From VXYL01 sp965199915 (lineage in GTDB: Bacteria > Pseudomonadota > Gammaproteobacteria > Pseudomonadales > Azotimanducaceae): 64,000 bases of DNA. The stretch lies in NCBI GenBank assembly GCA_965199915.1, contig OZ241348.1, positions 4,092,001 to 4,156,000 on the forward strand. The letters are read 5' to 3'. The notes below the pieces were generated by a model. It ran no database searches. It saw only the letters and a list, made by a program, of their open reading frames with translations, and was not told the origin of the DNA. Shown one piece after another: positions 16,408 through 25,550 of the stretch (positions are counted from its first letter, which is position 1; every line of letters starts with the position of its first letter). The translations under genes and the position numbers were made by a program.

Positions 16408-17160
16408 TTCCGCCTCCCAAGCGCCGCGGAACGTCGTCGGGGTCGTGCCGCCGGCGGCCACGCTGGCGTCCACGAACGGCTGGCTGTTGGTGCGCGGCGA
16501 GTGACAGTGGCCCAGCGCGACATACGCCACCCTGCCGTCGCCCACCTGCCGCTCCAAGCCGAGCACGCGCGTCTTGCCGTCCGCGCCGACGGATGTGTCC
16601 GCGTCGTAGGCGAAGCCGAAGCCGGGCGGCGAGGGATCCGCGGCCAGTTCCGTGGTGAGCAAGACCGCGGCATCGTCGCGTGGCTCCACGAGGTACAGCT
16701 CGTCGGCGACCTCGAAGGTGGGCGGCAACCCGGCCAGCAGCGGATGCTCCGGCGCCCGCGCGGTCACCTCGAACCGGCGCACGGGCGGGTGGTTGAGGAA
16801 GAACGCGCCCAGCAGGTCGTGGTGCGCCAAGCGCTGCATCTTGCGTTGGCGACTGCCCGGCACGCGCATGGCGCGTCCGCCGCTGGTGCCGTGCAGCGCG
16901 AACCACTTGCCGCCGCCGGCCAGCCAATCCTCCATGTGGCGGCATTGCGCCTCGTCCGGGTAGGGCCCGGCAACGTAGCTGACCAGCAAATCCACGCCCG
17001 CCAAGGCGCGCTCCATGTCCGCGAAATCGTTGCCGCAAGTGGTGGCGTAGCCGGCGTGGTAGAGCTTGCCGAGCAGCGCCAGGCGAGCGTAGTCCATGTC
17101 GTGGCCGGCGGCCGCCCCGAAGGGAAAGCCGCCAACCACCAGATGCGCGCGTTGGGCCAT
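16357..17160 (-). CDS. ThuA-domain (trehalose-utilisation-like) protein
   Basis: Protein of 267 residues with the ThuA glutamine-amidotransferase-like fold: LVVGGFPFGAAAGHDMDYAR, LLVSYVAGPYPDEAQ, WFALHGTSGG in place of the nucleophile elbow, and the late VAYVALGHCHSPRTNSQPF, which matches the ThuA tail with its conserved His. The family is linked to carbohydrate catabolism, but the biochemical role is not settled. I start at ATG 17160 (MAQRAHLVVGG); a start five codons earlier is also possible. It follows the TonB-dependent receptor gene by 60 bp on the same strand, so uptake and use of the same carbohydrate-like compound is a reasonable inference. Confidence 0.85.
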   Translation of the reverse strand: MAQRAHLVVGGFPFGAAAGHDMDYARLALLGKLYHAGYATTCGNDFADMERALAGVDLLVSYVAGPYPDEAQCRHMEDWLAGGGKWFALHGTSGGRAMRVPGSRQRKMQRLAHHDLLGAFFLNHPPVRRFEVTARAPEHPLLAGLPPTFEVADELYLVEPRDDAAVLLTTELAADPSPPGFGFAYDADTSVGADGKTRVLGLERQVGDGRVAYVALGHCHSPRTNSQPFVDASVAAGGTTPTTFRGAWEAEPFGRILDNALAWGCAR

Positions 17161-17220
17161 GTCGTTCGTCCACAACAGGAAGGTGCGTTGATCCTACGCC
17201 ACCTCCTGTCAGGTGTGGCG

Positions 17221-20200
17221 TCAGCCCTCGCGGCCAAAGGAATACGTCACATCCAGGAAGTACGCTCGCCCGTTCAGGTCGTAGCCGAGCCCGCGCGGCA
17301 CGTTGTTGGTCAAGGACCAATACTCGCCGGGCGACAACTTCGGCGGCACCCGATCGAACACGTTGCGCAAACCGCCGGTCAAGGACCACACGTCGCCCCG
17401 ATAGCGAACCGATGCGTTGTGCAGCCAGTAATCGCCGAGGGATTCGACGTTCTTGCAATTGGAGTCCGTCGGCGGGCCGAGACAGGTGGAAGCGAACTCG
17501 GCTTTTGTCTTGTATATGTTGCCGAACGGAGCCTCTGTTCCCGGCCAAGGTTGGTAGTTGCCTATGTAGCGCGTGCTCCAAGCCAGCCGCCAGCGGTCGT
17601 AGTCCGCCCGCAGTCTAAACTCCGCTTTGTGTTCGGCGTAGCCGATGTAGTTGTGGTACCTCCTGAAATCTCGTTCGCCGGCGTCATTTATTTGCAACGT
17701 CGTGCGTTCGATGAGGCGATGACCCGTGATGTCCAGGCCAACGTCCACCGGCCGATCGAGGATGGTGAAGGTGTGGTTGAAGGCGACGTTGAGGTCCACG
17801 CCGCGCACGGTTTCTCTATCGCGGTTGATGAACCCCTTGGCGATGAACGTCATGCGGGGATTTGTGGGGTTGGTCAAGTCCCGCGTGATGCGGTCGCAAA
17901 ACGTGCCCGCGCTAATCTGCGATCGGTAGCAGTCCCAAACAATGTACCCGGCGCTGGGCTCGATGATCGTGTTTTTGATCACGATGTCGTAGTAGGTCAT
18001 GGCGATGTTGAGGTCGAACGCGTTGGTGAACGGCTGCGCCCACGAGAAGCCGAACGACTTGCTCTCGGATGTCTCCTCGTCCAAGCCGAGCGACCCGCCG
18101 GCCGACACCTCCGTCCAGAAACTCGTTGCGCCATTGGCCCAGGCCAAGGTGGGGTCGACGCCTTGCGCGCGGCAACGCTCCAACACATGGGGCGGCCGCT
18201 TGTCGAGGTCGGCTTGGTAGCTCAACTGGCCGCCGAGCACATCGGTGCCGCCGTACGCTTCTTCTGGAACGAAGCACGGGTCGTACAGCAGGTTGAACCC
18301 GCTTTGGCCGCGCAGGAAGAGCTCACGCAGATTCGGCGAGCGATAGGACGTACCGAGCGTAGCGCGGATCAACAACGACTCCACGGGACGCCAGCCGAGT
18401 TTGACCGCTCCCGTTGGCGCGCCCCCGTAGTATTCGTCATCCGTCCAGCGCCCGGAGAGATTCAACACCACTTCGCGCGCGCCGACCTGGTCGGCAACGA
18501 GGGGCAGTTCAACCTCGCCATAGAACTCCTGTATAACCTTGTCGCCAACGGCGCCGCCATCGGAGAAGAACCCGATCAGCAGGCCGTCGCGGGCGACGGC
18601 GTCTGGAATCGACTCGATCTCGTCCTTGCGATAGTCGAAGCCAAGAACCGCTTGCACCGCGCCGCCGCGCATCTCGAACAGCGTGCCGGTCAAGAACGCG
18701 GAGTAGACGGACTGGATGTACTTCGTTCGGAAGTCGCGATTGTCAAACACGTAGTCGCGCTCGGCGGCGGTGGCGAAATCGCCAACCACGTTCGCGTGGA
18801 TCGACTCCGCGAACAAGTTCACGGGCACGCACCCGGGCGCGGCGTCGGCCGGCAGTTCGTCCAGTCTCAGCTTCGCGCGCGTCGCCTCGTCGATGTTGTT
18901 CTCGCACGGCGTGTCGGTGGTGGAGTAGTAACCCAGCGCGAGCTTCAGACGGTCTTCGCGAATGCCGGGGCGCACGGATGTGCTGTCGGCAAGGGAGTGC
19001 GTCAAGGAAACGTCGAAGGACCAGTCCGCAAGCGGCCCCTTGTTTAGAAAGGGCAGGTCGGCGCTCAGGCCGACGACGCCGCGCCATGAAGACGTCGAGC
19101 GCATGACGATGCTGCGGTCGCCAGACACGACGAAGTAGGGCTGGGTCTTGATCGCGCCGAGCGCGCCGGTGCTCAGCCCGAAGCCGGATGGCGTGCAGCG
19201 ATCCGGGGCGATGTTCCTTGGCGCGCAGTAGTATTCGAAGTGATTGGCGAATTGACGTTCGAATCCCGGCGAGGTCCAGAGCGCGTCCCGGGCGAGACCG
19301 CAGTCCACTCCCCCTTCGGCTTCGGGATTGCAGATGTTGAACGGATTGCGCGGCGGCACGTCAATGTAAATGGGCAGTTCGCCACCGTTCGTGGAATAGT
19401 CCAATCCTGTCCAGAGCAGCTCGAAGTACGGCGTTAGATTCGACTCGCCTTCCAACGTGTATTCGCCGTAGGCCATCGTCTTCGTCGTCGTTCGGGGCGA
19501 GAACAGATTCTGGTACTGCATGCGGCCGTTGCGGCTATGGTCGCGAAGACTGATGTCGGTGTAGCCGTCGTCGCCAGTGGCCACATAGCCAAAGCCGCCC
19601 CATTTGCTTTCGAACGCGTCCGAGAAGTTTGGCCAGCCGCCGTTGCTTCGCCCCGGCGTGTGGTAGAGCCACCCCGCGTTGGGGGTGATGACGATTCCGC
19701 CTGGGTAACCGAGCGTGCAGTCGTCATCCCAACGCATGTTGAACCTGGTGCTGTAGCTCACGTCGCGGTTGCGGATCACGCCGTTTTGGTCGATCTCGTA
19801 GTGGCGTTCGCAGCCCGCCGTCCACGGTCGATCGTCCAAGGTGACGGCTTCGTTGTTGGTGTACTCGAGACCAACGCCGATGAAGCCGCGGTCCCCGTTG
19901 TGCCCCCAAGTGAGCGCGTGGGTCTCCTCGCGGCCGGCGCCGTGTTGCGGAACGCGTGCGAAGGCGTCCACGGTGAAGCCGTCAAAGTCTTTTTTGAGAA
20001 TGGCGTTGATGACGCCGGCGACCGCGTCGGAGCCGTAAACGGACGACGCGCCGGAGAGCAGCTGATCGTATTGCTGCACCAAGATGCCGGGAATGACGGC
20101 GAGGTCGGGAGTGGTCGGCACGCCTTCAACGCCGGCCGGGGCCACCCGCCGGCCGTTGATCAAGACCAGTGTGCGGCTGGGGCCAAGGCCGCGCAGGTTC

Positions 20201-20643
20201 GCCGTCACCGTGCCCGGGCCGTCGCGGAGCACGAATCCCTCGAACGTGAGGTCGTATTGGAGGCCCGAGGCGGTGGTGGACTCTTGGAGAATGGCAGCCG
20301 CGTCCACCAGCCCGGCTTCGCGCTTCACGTCCGCGGCGATGATCTGCAGCGGCGAGATGCTGGTGTAGACGTTGCGTTTCAAGCGCGAGCCGGTGACCAC
20401 GACCTCCTCGACGGGGTCGTACGCCGCGTCGTCCCTGTCGGCGTCGGCCCGCCGCTTCGCGCCCTCTTCGCTCTCTTGTTGGTCGGCAGCGGCTTCGGCT
20501 GCCGCTACCTTGTCCTCGGCCGTTTCGGCCGCCGCGTGTTGCGCGAATGTCAAGCAGATCGCGGCCGCCAAGGCCGCCGCGCGCGGCGTGGTCTCTGGTG
20601 CGCCGCGGTCCACACGGCACCCCTGTCGCGTCACATCGAGCAT
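17221..20643 (-). CDS. TonB-dependent outer-membrane receptor
   Basis: Protein of 1140 residues. It has a signal peptide (AAALAAAICLTFAQHAAAE), then a TonB-box-like EEVVVTGSRLKRN near residue 85, a plug domain (LRGLGPSRTLVLINGRRVAP; SSVYGSDAVAGVINAILKKD) and a long beta-barrel ending VTYSFGREG. The barrel carries the hallmark YRSPNLRELFLRGQ, typical of large receptors that import sugars, peptides or siderophores through TonB/ExbBD. ATG 20643 has a good GGAGGG site. No fec-type sigma/anti-sigma genes adjoin it. The substrate is unknown; the neighbouring ThuA protein hints at a carbohydrate. Confidence 0.94.
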   Translation of the reverse strand: MLDVTRQGCRVDRGAPETTPRAAALAAAICLTFAQHAAAETAEDKVAAAEAAADQQESEEGAKRRADADRDDAAYDPVEEVVVTGSRLKRNVYTSISPLQIIAADVKREAGLVDAAAILQESTTASGLQYDLTFEGFVLRDGPGTVTANLRGLGPSRTLVLINGRRVAPAGVEGVPTTPDLAVIPGILVQQYDQLLSGASSVYGSDAVAGVINAILKKDFDGFTVDAFARVPQHGAGREETHALTWGHNGDRGFIGVGLEYTNNEAVTLDDRPWTAGCERHYEIDQNGVIRNRDVSYSTRFNMRWDDDCTLGYPGGIVITPNAGWLYHTPGRSNGGWPNFSDAFESKWGGFGYVATGDDGYTDISLRDHSRNGRMQYQNLFSPRTTTKTMAYGEYTLEGESNLTPYFELLWTGLDYSTNGGELPIYIDVPPRNPFNICNPEAEGGVDCGLARDALWTSPGFERQFANHFEYYCAPRNIAPDRCTPSGFGLSTGALGAIKTQPYFVVSGDRSIVMRSTSSWRGVVGLSADLPFLNKGPLADWSFDVSLTHSLADSTSVRPGIREDRLKLALGYYSTTDTPCENNIDEATRAKLRLDELPADAAPGCVPVNLFAESIHANVVGDFATAAERDYVFDNRDFRTKYIQSVYSAFLTGTLFEMRGGAVQAVLGFDYRKDEIESIPDAVARDGLLIGFFSDGGAVGDKVIQEFYGEVELPLVADQVGAREVVLNLSGRWTDDEYYGGAPTGAVKLGWRPVESLLIRATLGTSYRSPNLRELFLRGQSGFNLLYDPCFVPEEAYGGTDVLGGQLSYQADLDKRPPHVLERCRAQGVDPTLAWANGATSFWTEVSAGGSLGLDEETSESKSFGFSWAQPFTNAFDLNIAMTYYDIVIKNTIIEPSAGYIVWDCYRSQISAGTFCDRITRDLTNPTNPRMTFIAKGFINRDRETVRGVDLNVAFNHTFTILDRPVDVGLDITGHRLIERTTLQINDAGERDFRRYHNYIGYAEHKAEFRLRADYDRWRLAWSTRYIGNYQPWPGTEAPFGNIYKTKAEFASTCLGPPTDSNCKNVESLGDYWLHNASVRYRGDVWSLTGGLRNVFDRVPPKLSPGEYWSLTNNVPRGLGYDLNGRAYFLDVTYSFGREG

Positions 20644-20838
20644 ATCTGTCCCTCCGTCGGATGTTGCGTTTTTGTGACAGCGGCGCATTGGTCACTAGAA
20701 ACCTGACGTGAACCTGACGAATGAAAATTTTTTTCGCGGCCTGCCGCGGCCCTCTCTCGGCATCCCGCAACACCCGCGCCTCAATCAAGGCCGCACCGCC
20801 TCTCCGGCGAGCCGGTCGCCGTCTGTTACGATGGCCGG

Positions 20839-21273
20839 ATGGCTTACGACCCCAACAACATTTTCGCCAAGATCCTGCGCGGCGAGGCGCAAGCCCACGT
20901 GGTGCTCGACGAGGCGGACTGCTTGGCGTTCATGGACGTGATGCCGCAGAGCCCGGGCCACACGCTGGTCATCCCCAAAGCGCCCGTGGCGGACGTGTTC
21001 GCCATCGACGCCGACCACCTGGCCCGCCTGATCGCCACCACGCAGCGCGTTGCGCGCGCCGTGTACAAGGCGTTCGCGCCGGGCGGCGTGATGGTGATGC
21101 AACTGAACGGCGCGGACGCCGGGCAGACGGTGTTCCATCTGCACTTCCATGTGATTCCGCGCTACGCCGGCGAGGGGCTCACGCTGCATGCGCGTTCGAT
21201 GGCCAAGCCGGAGACGCTGGACGAACACGCGGCGCGCATCCGGGCCGCGCTGGTGGACGACGGCATCGGCTAA
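20839..21273 (+). CDS. HIT-family nucleotide hydrolase/transferase
   Basis: Protein of 144 residues with the histidine triad HLHFHVIPR near residue 97, and the upstream NIFAKILRGEAQAHVV and PGHTLVIPKAPV that mark the HinT/Hit subgroup. The family hydrolyses nucleoside phosphoramidates or AMP/ADP-linked substrates in the cytosol. It is divergent from the TonB receptor gene with 195 bp between, which includes an AT-rich patch (20722-20737). Confidence 0.94.
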   Translation: MAYDPNNIFAKILRGEAQAHVVLDEADCLAFMDVMPQSPGHTLVIPKAPVADVFAIDADHLARLIATTQRVARAVYKAFAPGGVMVMQLNGADAGQTVFHLHFHVIPRYAGEGLTLHARSMAKPETLDEHAARIRAALVDDGIG

Positions 21274-21281
21274 CGCCCACA

Positions 21282-21327
21282 GAGTTTGCGAAGCAAACTC
21301 CAACGCGCCCTACAGGGAGGGTGCGCC
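21282..21327. repeat. Solo copy of repeat family R1
   Basis: Same hairpin GTTTGC-GAA-GCAAAC followed by CTCCAACGCGCCC as in the 9276-9648 array; the second hairpin is degraded. It begins 9 bp after the HIT gene stop and could act as a weak mRNA-stabilising stem. No T-run follows. Confidence 0.75.
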
Positions 21328-21412
21328 GCCGCCTTTCGGGAATCCCTTATATGCGCGGCCGCCGAGTCCGTGCTAACAATCTCTTCAAGGAGAGCTTCGC
21401 GGTAGAGAACCG

Positions 21413-21727
21413 GTGCCGGACGACATTCCCCGCCTCGCCGCCGCGGCGCTAGCCGCCGCGGGAATCGTGTTGTTCGCCGCCGGCTACGCGGTTCTGCTCG
21501 CGCTCGGCCGCGCGCGGGGGCGCGTCGCGTTGCGCCGCGCCGCGCTTGGCGCCTACGGCGGCGTCGTGCTGGCGGCGGCCGGGCTCTGTTGGGCGCTGCG
21601 GTTGCAAGGGCTGTGGCTCGTTCTCGTGGTGGTTCTTCTCGTGGGCTACTTCGTCGCGCCGCGCGCCGTATGGTGGCTGTCGGTGGCCACCCACGAACAC
21701 CAAGACGAGGCGGTCGATGCCACCTGA
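21413..21727 (+). CDS. Small membrane protein, first gene of the norCB operon
   Basis: Protein of 104 residues starting at GTG 21413. It has three predicted hydrophobic helices (AAALAAAGIVLFAAGYAVLLAL; AYGGVVLAAAGLCWAL; LWLVLVVVLLVGYFVAP). Its last 11 bases overlap the norC start, so the two are translationally coupled. I do not recognise the family with confidence; it could be an assembly or accessory membrane subunit of the reductase. The start is uncertain because the only strong AAGGAG (21387) is about 20 bases upstream. Confidence 0.7.
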   Translation: MPDDIPRLAAAALAAAGIVLFAAGYAVLLALGRARGRVALRRAALGAYGGVVLAAAGLCWALRLQGLWLVLVVVLLVGYFVAPRAVWWLSVATHEHQDEAVDAT

Positions 21728-22328
21728 GGAAACTGGAGCGCCGTGGTGGGCCGCCGAGGACTTCTGGCGCAAGTGCGCCATCTTCGTCACCGCGTTCATG
21801 GCGCTGATCCTCATCCTGCTCACGTTCCATTCTCTGGCGGCCATCCAAACCGGCGCGGGACGGGTGCCGGCGTACTCCGTCGTCAACCACCGCATTGACT
21901 ACCGGATGGACGCCGAACGCGGCTACCAAGTGCCGGCGATCGGCGACGAAGCGCCGCTCTTCGGGCGCAAGCTCACCGAGGCCGAGGCCCGGGAGCTGGT
22001 CGATCTGGGCAAGCTCACGGTGCAGGCGAAGAACTGCATGAACTGCCACACGCTGCTCGGCAACGGCGCCTACTACGCGCCGGATCTCACCAAGGCCTGG
22101 CTGGATCCGGGCTGGGGCAACGAGCAGGCGCGCGAGGTGTTGATGACGCTGTTCCTCAAAGACCCGGTGGCCAACGCCCGCACCTTCGGCACCGGCAGGC
22201 GCATGCCGAACATGCACCTGACGGACGCCGAGGTGCGCGGCGTGATCGCCTTTCTCAAGTGGATGTCGGCAGTGGACACCAACGGCTTTCCACGCCACTT
22301 CAAGCCGCTGCCGCAAGGAGAAGCGTGA
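21717..22328 (+). CDS. norC: Nitric oxide reductase subunit C (membrane-bound cytochrome c)
   Basis: Protein of 203 residues with one N-terminal transmembrane helix (IFVTAFMALILILLTFHSLA), then a periplasmic domain with the c-type heme site CMNCH and an axial Met in RRMPNMHLTDAE. NorC carries electrons from soluble cytochromes to NorB. The YYAPDLTKAWLDPG stretch is typical of NorC. The start ATG at 21717 overlaps the preceding small gene, and its stop overlaps norB by one base, giving a tightly coupled unit. Confidence 0.95.
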   Translation: MPPEETGAPWWAAEDFWRKCAIFVTAFMALILILLTFHSLAAIQTGAGRVPAYSVVNHRIDYRMDAERGYQVPAIGDEAPLFGRKLTEAEARELVDLGKLTVQAKNCMNCHTLLGNGAYYAPDLTKAWLDPGWGNEQAREVLMTLFLKDPVANARTFGTGRRMPNMHLTDAEVRGVIAFLKWMSAVDTNGFPRHFKPLPQGEA

Positions 22329-23827
22329 TGGCCGAAGCCGCCGCCGATCTCGGCGCCGCTGGACCGATCGCCGCGGCCGCCCGTCCGGCGGCGGCGGCCG
22401 GCGAGCTGAGCGCCGCGCAGCGTCTGGCGCTCAACTACTTCCTGGTGGCGATGGTGCTGTTCCTCGCGCAGATGGTGTTCGGCCTGCTCGCGGGCGTGCA
22501 GTTCCTCGCGCCGGATTTTCTCCACGGCGTGCTGGACTTCAACGTCAACCGCATGGTGCACATCAACGCCATGATCGTGTGGATGCTGTACGGCTTCATC
22601 GGCGCCATCTACTGGCTGGTGGAGGACGAAGCCGGCGTGCCGCTGGTGGGCATCGGCCTCGCCAAGGCGACGTTCTGGGTGCTCACGACCGCCGTGGCGG
22701 CGGTGGTGGTGGTGTTCCTGGTGGTGCAGGTGGGGCCGGGCGAGATGCGCAGCATCTGGCTCATCAACGAGGGGCGCGAGTACATCGAGGCGCCGCGCTG
22801 GGCGGACATCGGCATCGTGCTGTGCATGGCGGCGTTCTTCTACAACATCGCCGCCACCTTCATGAAAGGGCGGTGGAGTGGCATCTCCGGCACGCTGGTG
22901 CTGGACCTTATCGCGCTGGCCGGGCTGTACTTCGCCGGCATGTTCTACACCACGAATCTCTCGGTGGACCAGTACTGGTGGTGGTGGGTCGTCCATTTGT
23001 GGGTGGAGGCCACTTGGGAGGTTCTGGTCGGCTGCATCATGGCGTGGGGCTTGATGAAGACCTTGGGCGTGCGCCGCAAGATCGTCACCACCTGGCTCTA
23101 CATCGAAGTGGCGCTCATGTTCGGCTCCGGCATCCTCGGCCTCGGCCACCACTACTTCTGGATCGGCACGCCGGAATACTGGCTGGGCATCGGCGGCTTC
23201 TTCTCGGCCTTGGAACCCATCCCGCTGGTGGCGATGGTGGTGCATGCCGTCTACGACGCCGGCCGGCACGGCTTTCAGAGCAACAACCACCCGGCCTTGG
23301 CGTGGCTGATCGCGCACGCCTTCGGCAACTTCCTGGGCGCCGGCGTGTGGGGCTTCATCCAGACGCTGCCGCAGATCAACATCTACACCCACGGCACGCA
23401 GTGGTCCGCCTCGCACGGCCACTTGGCGTTCTACGGCGCCTACGCCACCATCGTGGTGGCGTTCGTCTATCTGGCGCTGCAGCGCTGGCGCGGCGACGTG
23501 TGGATGTCCGACAACCTGCCGGACAACGGCTGGAAGTGGAAGTGGGCGCTCACACTGCTGAGCGTTGGAGCACTCGGCATGACCATCGCGCTGCTCATCG
23601 CCGGCTACGAGCAGTCGTTCACGGAGCGCGCCGTGGGCGGCTCCAGCTGGCAGGCGTACTTCGAGGGGCAGACGACGATGTGGTTCGTGCAGGCCATGCA
23701 GTGGCGCATGGCGTTCGGCGTGCTGATGACGGTTGGCCTGCTGCTGTTGCTGTGGGACTTGCTCACCATCGGCCGCGGCGAGACGCGCCCGGCGAAGATC
23801 GTGAGCGGGCACGCGGACGCGCCATGA
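22328..23827 (+). CDS. norB: Nitric oxide reductase subunit B (cNOR catalytic subunit)
   Basis: Heme-copper-superfamily membrane enzyme of 499 residues reducing 2 NO to N2O. Metal and heme ligands are visible: VHLWVEATWE (His and the Glu that ligates FeB), LGLGHHYFW (two His) and SASHGHLAFYGAY (heme ligands). A low-complexity Ala-rich N-terminus of about 30 residues precedes the first helix, longer than usual. ATG 22328 has AAGGAG seven bases upstream. It lacks the quinol-oxidising extension of qNOR, so it depends on NorC. No norQ or norD follows; a cytochrome c gene does. Confidence 0.96.
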   Translation: MAEAAADLGAAGPIAAAARPAAAAGELSAAQRLALNYFLVAMVLFLAQMVFGLLAGVQFLAPDFLHGVLDFNVNRMVHINAMIVWMLYGFIGAIYWLVEDEAGVPLVGIGLAKATFWVLTTAVAAVVVVFLVVQVGPGEMRSIWLINEGREYIEAPRWADIGIVLCMAAFFYNIAATFMKGRWSGISGTLVLDLIALAGLYFAGMFYTTNLSVDQYWWWWVVHLWVEATWEVLVGCIMAWGLMKTLGVRRKIVTTWLYIEVALMFGSGILGLGHHYFWIGTPEYWLGIGGFFSALEPIPLVAMVVHAVYDAGRHGFQSNNHPALAWLIAHAFGNFLGAGVWGFIQTLPQINIYTHGTQWSASHGHLAFYGAYATIVVAFVYLALQRWRGDVWMSDNLPDNGWKWKWALTLLSVGALGMTIALLIAGYEQSFTERAVGGSSWQAYFEGQTTMWFVQAMQWRMAFGVLMTVGLLLLLWDLLTIGRGETRPAKIVSGHADAP

Positions 23828-24159
23828 AATCCCGCGGCGAATGGATGCTGCTGGGGCTGTTGGCGCTTGGCGCGTTGCTGCTGGCGTGGCCGCGGACGGC
23901 GGATGCGGTTGGCAACGCCGACGCCGGCGCCGCCAAGGCGGCCGTTTGCGCCGCCTGCCACGGCCAAAACGGCATCAGCGGCAACCCGCTCTGGCCGAAC
24001 CTGGCCGGGCAACAGGAGGCGTACCTGGCCAAACAGATCAAGGCGTTCCGCGACGAGGAACGGGTGGACGTTTCCATGCAACCGTTCGTGGCGAACCTGA
24101 CGGACCAGGACATTGAGGACCTGGCGGCGTTTTACGCGGGGCTTTCGCCCTGCCCTTGA
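23824..24159 (+). CDS. Periplasmic class I cytochrome c
   Basis: Protein of 111 residues with a signal peptide (MLLGLLALGALLLAWPRTADA), one heme site CAACH and a late Met ligand in VDVSMQPFVANLTDQD, like the c4/c5 type mono-heme proteins. It overlaps the norB stop by four bases (ATGA), so it belongs to the operon and is a likely electron donor to NorC. Motif placement shows one heme only. Confidence 0.92.
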   Translation: MKSRGEWMLLGLLALGALLLAWPRTADAVGNADAGAAKAAVCAACHGQNGISGNPLWPNLAGQQEAYLAKQIKAFRDEERVDVSMQPFVANLTDQDIEDLAAFYAGLSPCP

Positions 24160-24352
24160 AGCGGGCTGGGCCGCGCCGCTGCCAGACTGCCAAGAGACCT
24201 TAGACCTCACCGTACCCGTACTCGACAGCGGGCGCATCACGCTGCTGGACAGGCGCAACCTGCGCAACCTCGTGCTGATTGTGCGCCCCGCCCCGATATG
24301 CGAAGCTGTCGGACAGCAACGACTCTCTTCACCAGCGCAACGAGCGTACCAA

Positions 24353-25423
24353 ATGGCAGACTTTCATGTCGAAGTTTCAGACCGCACAGTTGTAATCACC
24401 TCCAGCCTCCATCCCTTGAAAATGGCCGTAGTCCCGCGAGATTGCAGAGGACTTGGTGATGAGTGGGAACGTCCCGGTATCTACGTCCTACTCGGGGCAC
24501 CGGCGAACAGCACTTGGCGCGTCTATGTCGGCCAAGCCAAAGAGCTCAGGACGCGCATTCGGCAACATCGCAAAAGCGCGGAAGACCGGACTTTCGTGTG
24601 GAGTCGAGCGCTGCTCGTTCGCCATGCAAGCTCGTTCGGCCTCAGCGAAATTGGTTGGTTGGAAGGAAGGATATACGGACTTCTGGAGGCGGGCGGGGCC
24701 GACCTCGAGAACAAGCAGAGACCGGGCGACGTCCCGCTTGGGGAAGGCGCCAGCGAAGCGGTTCTCGAGGTTTTCGTTGGCGTCATCCAAGATGCGCTTG
24801 TGCTGCTGGGTTACGACCCCGAAGGACGTTCAGCAGCAGCACCCGCACAGACGACCGAGTTGGAACCAGAAGATGCCCGGCAAGCAACCGGAAAAGTCCA
24901 TCGCAAGCTGCTCGATGTTGTCCGTGCCGGAACGCAGATCGAGTCCACCTTGCGAAAACATCCTGCCACTGCGACCGTCGAATCCACGGGCATTCGCTAC
25001 CAAGGCGAGCTCTTTGGAAGCCCTTCAGCAGCCGCGAAAGCCGTCACTGGTCACGACACGGCCGACGGTTGGTCCTCTTGGGGCGTTCGGTCCGATTCCG
25101 GCGAAGTGATGAGCCTAAAGCGCCTCCGAGCTCAGACGTCAAACAGAACATCCGCCGCACGAGATGCGCGCAACGCCCGATCTGCGACCGACGGCGACGA
25201 ACAAGACCGATTGCAAGTCGCCCGCAAACGCAAGAGCAAGACGACGCCGAAGAAAATGTCAGCAGCCAAGGTCAAGGCTTTTTTGGCGAGAAAGGATGAA
25301 GGCGCAACCTATTCTCAGCTAAAGAAGGAGTTCGGCTTGACGGGAGGAAGCGTGTACAACCTGCTCTTGGAAAACGGTCGTGTTGAAGAGAGGCGTTTGT
25401 CACGAACGCGCCGAGCGCGATGA
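24353..25423 (+). CDS. GIY-YIG nuclease-domain protein with RAMA-like and HTH-like regions
   Basis: Protein of 356 residues. Residues 41-110 form a GIY-YIG module (PGIYVLLG, then WRVYVGQAKELRTRIRQH, and a Glu in GWLEGRIYGLL). Around residues 215-260 a stretch (IRYQGELFGSPSAAAKAV, then DGWSSWGV) resembles RAMA/DUF4357 domains found beside restriction-modification genes. A basic linker leads to a C-terminal HTH-like region (YSQLKKEFGLTGGSVYNLL). A DNA-acting nuclease is inferred; a defence or selfish role is possible but unproven. Base composition looks lower in GC than the flanking nor operon, suggesting transfer. ATG 24353 is the first credible start; 193 bp separate it from the cytochrome gene. 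Confidence 0.8.
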   Translation: MADFHVEVSDRTVVITSSLHPLKMAVVPRDCRGLGDEWERPGIYVLLGAPANSTWRVYVGQAKELRTRIRQHRKSAEDRTFVWSRALLVRHASSFGLSEIGWLEGRIYGLLEAGGADLENKQRPGDVPLGEGASEAVLEVFVGVIQDALVLLGYDPEGRSAAAPAQTTELEPEDARQATGKVHRKLLDVVRAGTQIESTLRKHPATATVESTGIRYQGELFGSPSAAAKAVTGHDTADGWSSWGVRSDSGEVMSLKRLRAQTSNRTSAARDARNARSATDGDEQDRLQVARKRKSKTTPKKMSAAKVKAFLARKDEGATYSQLKKEFGLTGGSVYNLLLENGRVEERRLSRTRRAR

Positions 25424-25550
25424 TCAGAGCGCGGCCCATCCCAAGGACTGGACGAAGTGAATGCCGGGTGCCACATGCCGGCTGAGCCGTTGGTCGGCCC
25501 CGACGGTGCCGGCAACCTTGAACGCCGCGCTCCGGGAAGTGCTGGATGCG

